From DASTHS01 sp035718085 (lineage in GTDB: Bacteria > Actinomycetota > Acidimicrobiia > Acidimicrobiales > Palsa-688): 8,142 nucleotides of DNA. The position numbers and the translations under genes were made by a program. Positions 6,490 to 8,142 of the stretch are shown in pieces. The notes below the pieces were generated by a model. It was not told where the DNA came from. It saw only the letters and a program-made list of their open reading frames with translations, and ran no database searches. The stretch is taken from the NCBI GenBank assembly GCA_035718085.1, contig DASTHS010000136.1, positions 1 through 8,142 of the forward strand, given 5' to 3'. The stretch's first letter is position 1, and each line of letters opens with the position of its first letter.

Positions 6490-7244
6490 CGGGGGCCGCC
6501 GCGCAGCGCCTCGAACCGACGCTCCCACTCCTCGTGGCGGTCACGGGCGTCGGCGATGTACGGCGACCGGCCGATGGCGGCGATCAGCGCCCGGTTGACC
6601 TGGTCGGCCGGCGCCCGCAGGGGGCGGACGACGTCACAGAAGAGCACGACCCGCACGCCGTCGGTGCCGTTCCAGGCCTCGTGCTCGTAGCCGTCGTCGA
6701 AGAGGAGGCTGCGCCCCTCGACCCAGTGGGCCACCTCGTCGCCCACCCGGATGCCGCACGCCGACGCCGGCTCGGGCACCAGCAGCGCCAGGTGGTAGCG
6801 CAGCACGCCCCGCCACGGGCCGCGGTGGGGCGGGATGCGCTTGCCGGGAGCGAGGATCGAGAAGAACGCCGTCGTCAGGCCGGGCACGGCGTCGAGCAGC
6901 GCCGTGGTGCGCGGGCAGCGGGCGCAGTTGGCCTCGGAGCGGAATCCGTACCCCTTGAAGAAGTAGGTCTTCCACCCGTCGTCGTCGGTGAGCGACGCCT
7001 GGTCGGTCGAGATGTCCTGGAAGTTGGGCAGGTCGGCGCGGTGGGCCAGCACGGCGGCGAGCTCCGCCTGGACGTCGGCGACGTTCGCCTCGAGCGTGGC
7101 CACCCACGGGAACGTGGCCGGGTCGAGCAACGGCGTGGTGGGGACGAGCGATGACCGGAGCACGACCCGCTCGAAGCCGTGGAGGGCCCGGGCGCCGACG
7201 TGGTTGCCGAGGTCGACGGCCCGGTCGCGCAGGGTGACGGGCAC
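6486..7244 (-). CDS. Asp/Asn beta-hydroxylase-family Fe(II)/2-oxoglutarate dioxygenase (LpxO-like), candidate ceramide hydroxylase
   Basis: A 252-residue protein of the aspartyl/asparaginyl beta-hydroxylase domain family, which includes the lipid A acyl-chain hydroxylase LpxO. The signature block is intact: FSILAPGKRIPPHRGPWRG (128-146) supplies the first iron ligand H140, RYHLAL follows (149-154), DDGYEHEAWN (183-192) supplies the second ligand H188, and R198 in VRVVLF is placed to bind 2-oxoglutarate. The residue two after H140 is glycine, so the usual carboxylate of the HxD...H triad is missing, as in known AspH-type enzymes. A CARC pair (C107, C110) precedes the core. No signal peptide or membrane span is seen, so it should act in the cytoplasm or at the inner membrane face. 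It is the first gene of the operon and overlaps spt by ATGA. Context suggests it hydroxylates the fatty acyl or sphingoid chain of the ceramide; this is inference. A GTG start fits the -10 box 8 nt upstream. Confidence 0.87.
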   Translation of the reverse strand: MPVTLRDRAVDLGNHVGARALHGFERVVLRSSLVPTTPLLDPATFPWVATLEANVADVQAELAAVLAHRADLPNFQDISTDQASLTDDDGWKTYFFKGYGFRSEANCARCPRTTALLDAVPGLTTAFFSILAPGKRIPPHRGPWRGVLRYHLALLVPEPASACGIRVGDEVAHWVEGRSLLFDDGYEHEAWNGTDGVRVVLFCDVVRPLRAPADQVNRALIAAIGRSPYIADARDRHEEWERRFEALRGGPR

Positions 7245-7252
7245 GGCCGATC

Positions 7253-7258
7253 AGCCTA
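7253..7258 (-). promoter_or_regulatory. -10 box (TAGGCT), probable near-leaderless promoter of the hydroxylase-spt-cerR operon
   Basis: Read on the minus strand, TAGGCT matches TANNNT and lies 8 nt before the GTG start of the hydroxylase gene. It falls in the 44-bp gap after the STAS gene, so the ceramide operon probably has its own promoter rather than depending only on read-through from the STAS gene. No Shine-Dalgarno sequence is visible before the start codon, consistent with a leaderless or very short-leader mRNA. Confidence 0.5.
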
Positions 7259-7288
7259 CCGGACGGCCCGCGAGCCGCCGAGGAGCCC

Positions 7289-7627
7289 TCAGTCGTCGTC
7301 GACCGGGAAGGCGCCGGCCAGCCCGGTCATGTCGAGCACCCGCCGCAGCGACGCCGTGGGGGCCCGAAGGGCGAGCCGGGCCCCTGCCGCCTCGAACCGC
7401 TTGAGCGCCCCGACGAGCACCCCGATGCCGCTCGAGTCGATGAAGGCGAGGCCGGCGAGGTCGATGACGGCGTCGCGACCCTCGTCGAGGCGCTCGGCCA
7501 GCACGGCCCGCAAGCGTGCTGCACTGCCCGCGTCGAGGTCACCCGATACCCGGCACACGCACCGCTCCCCCTCGAGCGAGAGCTCGATTCGAAGCGAGGT
7601 GCCGGCCGTGGCCGCCTTCCTGCTCAC
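7289..7627 (-). CDS. STAS-domain anti-sigma factor antagonist (SpoIIAA/RsbV-like)
   Basis: A 112-residue single STAS domain. The core runs from an N-terminal beta strand (LRIELSLEGERCVCRVSGDLD, split around residue 20) through AVIDLAGLAFIDSSGIGVL to a C-terminal helix. The DSSG motif (64-67) contains the serine (S65 by comparison with B. subtilis SpoIIAA S58) that a partner anti-sigma kinase phosphorylates; the unphosphorylated form binds the kinase and frees its sigma factor. No RsbW-type kinase, PP2C phosphatase or sigma factor gene is in the window, so its partners are encoded elsewhere. The start is GTG 7625-7627, preceded by GGAGG 13 nt upstream (7641-7645) and a TACGAC hexamer 6 nt upstream. 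It lies upstream of the ceramide operon on the same strand with a 44-bp gap containing a promoter-like box; a regulatory link is possible but unsupported. Confidence 0.88.
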   Translation of the reverse strand: MSRKAATAGTSLRIELSLEGERCVCRVSGDLDAGSAARLRAVLAERLDEGRDAVIDLAGLAFIDSSGIGVLVGALKRFEAAGARLALRAPTASLRRVLDMTGLAGAFPVDDD

Positions 7628-7633
7628 CCGCGC

Positions 7634-7639
7634 GTCGTA
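7634..7639 (-). promoter_or_regulatory. Weak -10-like box (TACGAC) before the STAS gene
   Basis: On the minus strand TACGAC lies 6 nt before the GTG start, the same spacing as the stronger boxes in the window, but it ends in C rather than the conserved T. A GGAGG at 7641-7645 lies 13 nt from the start, rather far for a Shine-Dalgarno sequence. Whether the gene is leaderless or led by that GGAGG cannot be decided from sequence. Confidence 0.3.
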
Positions 7640-7667
7640 CCCTCCGCCGGCCTGCCGGTAACGGCCG

Positions 7668-7680
7668 GTTCAGGGTGAAC
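7668..7680. promoter_or_regulatory. Perfect inverted repeat GTTCA-GGG-TGAAC, possible operator
   Basis: Two 5-bp arms separated by 3 bp form an exact inverted repeat ending 4 bp upstream of the -10 box at 7685, that is, between the -35 and -10 positions of the EamA exporter promoter and in the 69-bp gap shared with the divergent STAS gene. A dimeric repressor bound here would block RNA polymerase. It is unusually AT-containing for this window, but it is short and no bound regulator is known. Confidence 0.35.
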
Positions 7681-7684
7681 GCCC

Positions 7685-7690
7685 TACGGT
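7685..7690 (+). promoter_or_regulatory. -10 box (TACGGT), probable leaderless promoter of the EamA exporter gene
   Basis: TACGGT matches TANNNT and is followed by exactly six bases and then the GTG start at 7697, the same arrangement as at 3051-3065. Transcription would begin at or next to the start codon. The region where a -35 box would lie holds no clear TTGACA-like hexamer. Confidence 0.55.
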
Positions 7691-7696
7691 GTGGCC

Positions 7697-8142
7697 GTGC
7701 AGCGCGTCGACCCGCACCGGCGCGTGCCGCCCGCCGCCGCCCTGGTGGCCGCCGGTGCGGTCACCGTCCAGGTGGGGGCCGCCCTGGCCACCGGCCTGTT
7801 CGCCCGGGTCGGCCCCGTGGGCGCGGTCACGCTGCGCACCGTGCTCGGCGCCGGGGTCCTGGTGGCGGCGGTCCGGCCACGGGTGACCGGTCGGCGGCGG
7901 ACCGACTGGGCGGCGGTGGTGACCTTCGGGATCGTGCTCGCCGCCATGAACCTGGCCTTCTACGAGGCCATCGCCCGCATCCCGCTCGGGGTGGCGGTCA
8001 CCCTCGAGTTCATCGGTCCGCTGGCGGTCGCCCTCGGCGGGTCACGGCGCCCCCTCGACGTGGTGTGGGCGACGCTGGCGGCGTGCGGGGTGGTGCTCCT
8101 CGGCGCCGGTCCGGCCGGCCACCTGCGCACCTCGGGGGTGGT
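7697..8142 (+). CDS. EamA/DMT-family exporter, RhtA-like (3' end outside window)
   Basis: The N-terminal 148 residues of an integral-membrane transporter of the drug/metabolite superfamily, whose members are usually about 290 residues with ten membrane helices in two EamA repeats; the first repeat is essentially complete here. Hydrophobic segments are at about 11-36, 42-59, 71-91, 95-114 and 121-138. The stretch YEAIARIPLGVAVTLEFIGP (89-108) is the hallmark of RhtA-type threonine/homoserine exporters, so efflux of amino acids or similar metabolites is likely; the exact substrate is unknown. A basic cluster at 61-68 between segments two and three fits a cytoplasmic loop. GTG 7697 is chosen because of the -10 box 6 nt upstream and because the first helix begins soon after. 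It is divergent from the STAS gene and has no evident tie to lipid synthesis. Confidence 0.88.
   Translation, partial: MQRVDPHRRVPPAAALVAAGAVTVQVGAALATGLFARVGPVGAVTLRTVLGAGVLVAAVRPRVTGRRRTDWAAVVTFGIVLAAMNLAFYEAIARIPLGVAVTLEFIGPLAVALGGSRRPLDVVWATLAACGVVLLGAGPAGHLRTSGV

Noticed and set aside
5170..6544. Long upstream extension of the reductase frame into the SPT gene, as if a fusion protein
   Set aside because: The recognisable reductase begins at the GTG at 5170; the upstream part is Arg/Pro-rich out-of-frame sequence of the SPT gene.
7651..7669. Direct repeat of GCCGGT (GCCGGTAACGGCCGGT) upstream of the exporter gene
   Set aside because: It is short and made of the commonest hexamer type in this DNA, so there is no reason to call it an operator.

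Overview
The window is very GC-rich DNA with densely packed genes, mostly GTG starts, and -10-like TANNNT boxes 6-8 nt upstream of several start codons, as in leaderless transcripts. With the mycobacterial-style FadD acyl-CoA synthetase and the STAS anti-anti-sigma protein, this suggests a high-GC actinobacterium, possibly of the Acidimicrobiia. The taxon is an inference from style and gene content, not from a marker gene.

Layout. At the left edge (1-288, +) is the low-complexity C-terminal tail of an unidentified protein. It converges, with only 4 bp between stop codons, on a FadD-type acyl-CoA synthetase (293-1906, -). Upstream of that on the same strand is an MBL-fold metallo-hydrolase (1971-3005, -). 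A 57-bp divergent promoter region separates it from a 384-residue GNAT-fold acyltransferase (3063-4217, +). The acyltransferase runs tail to tail into a three-gene operon on the minus strand, overlapping it by 40 bp. Read 5' to 3', the operon is an Asp/Asn beta-hydroxylase/LpxO-type dioxygenase (7244-6486), a serine palmitoyltransferase-type PLP enzyme (6489-5167) and an NAD-dependent epimerase/dehydratase-type reductase (5170-4178). The genes are joined by ATGA and GTGA 4-nt overlaps. Upstream are a single-domain STAS protein (7289-7627, -) and, divergent from it, an RhtA/EamA-type exporter cut by the right edge (7697-8142, +).

Interpretation. Serine palmitoyltransferase, a bCerS-type GNAT acyltransferase and a CerR-type reductase together form the bacterial ceramide pathway described in Caulobacter: serine plus acyl thioester gives 3-oxosphinganine, bCerS N-acylates it, and CerR reduces the 3-oxo group. 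The central 4.2 kb is therefore best read as an actinobacterial ceramide (sphingolipid) locus. The first operon gene belongs to the dioxygenase family that includes the lipid A hydroxylase LpxO, so it is a good candidate for a ceramide-chain hydroxylase. That would be a pathway branch I do not know to have been described. No acyl carrier protein, acyl-ACP synthetase or headgroup gene is visible. The flanking FadD and MBL genes may or may not be linked to the pathway.

I saw no tRNA, rRNA, CRISPR array, insertion sequence or convincing rho-independent terminator. No gap between genes exceeds 70 bp.
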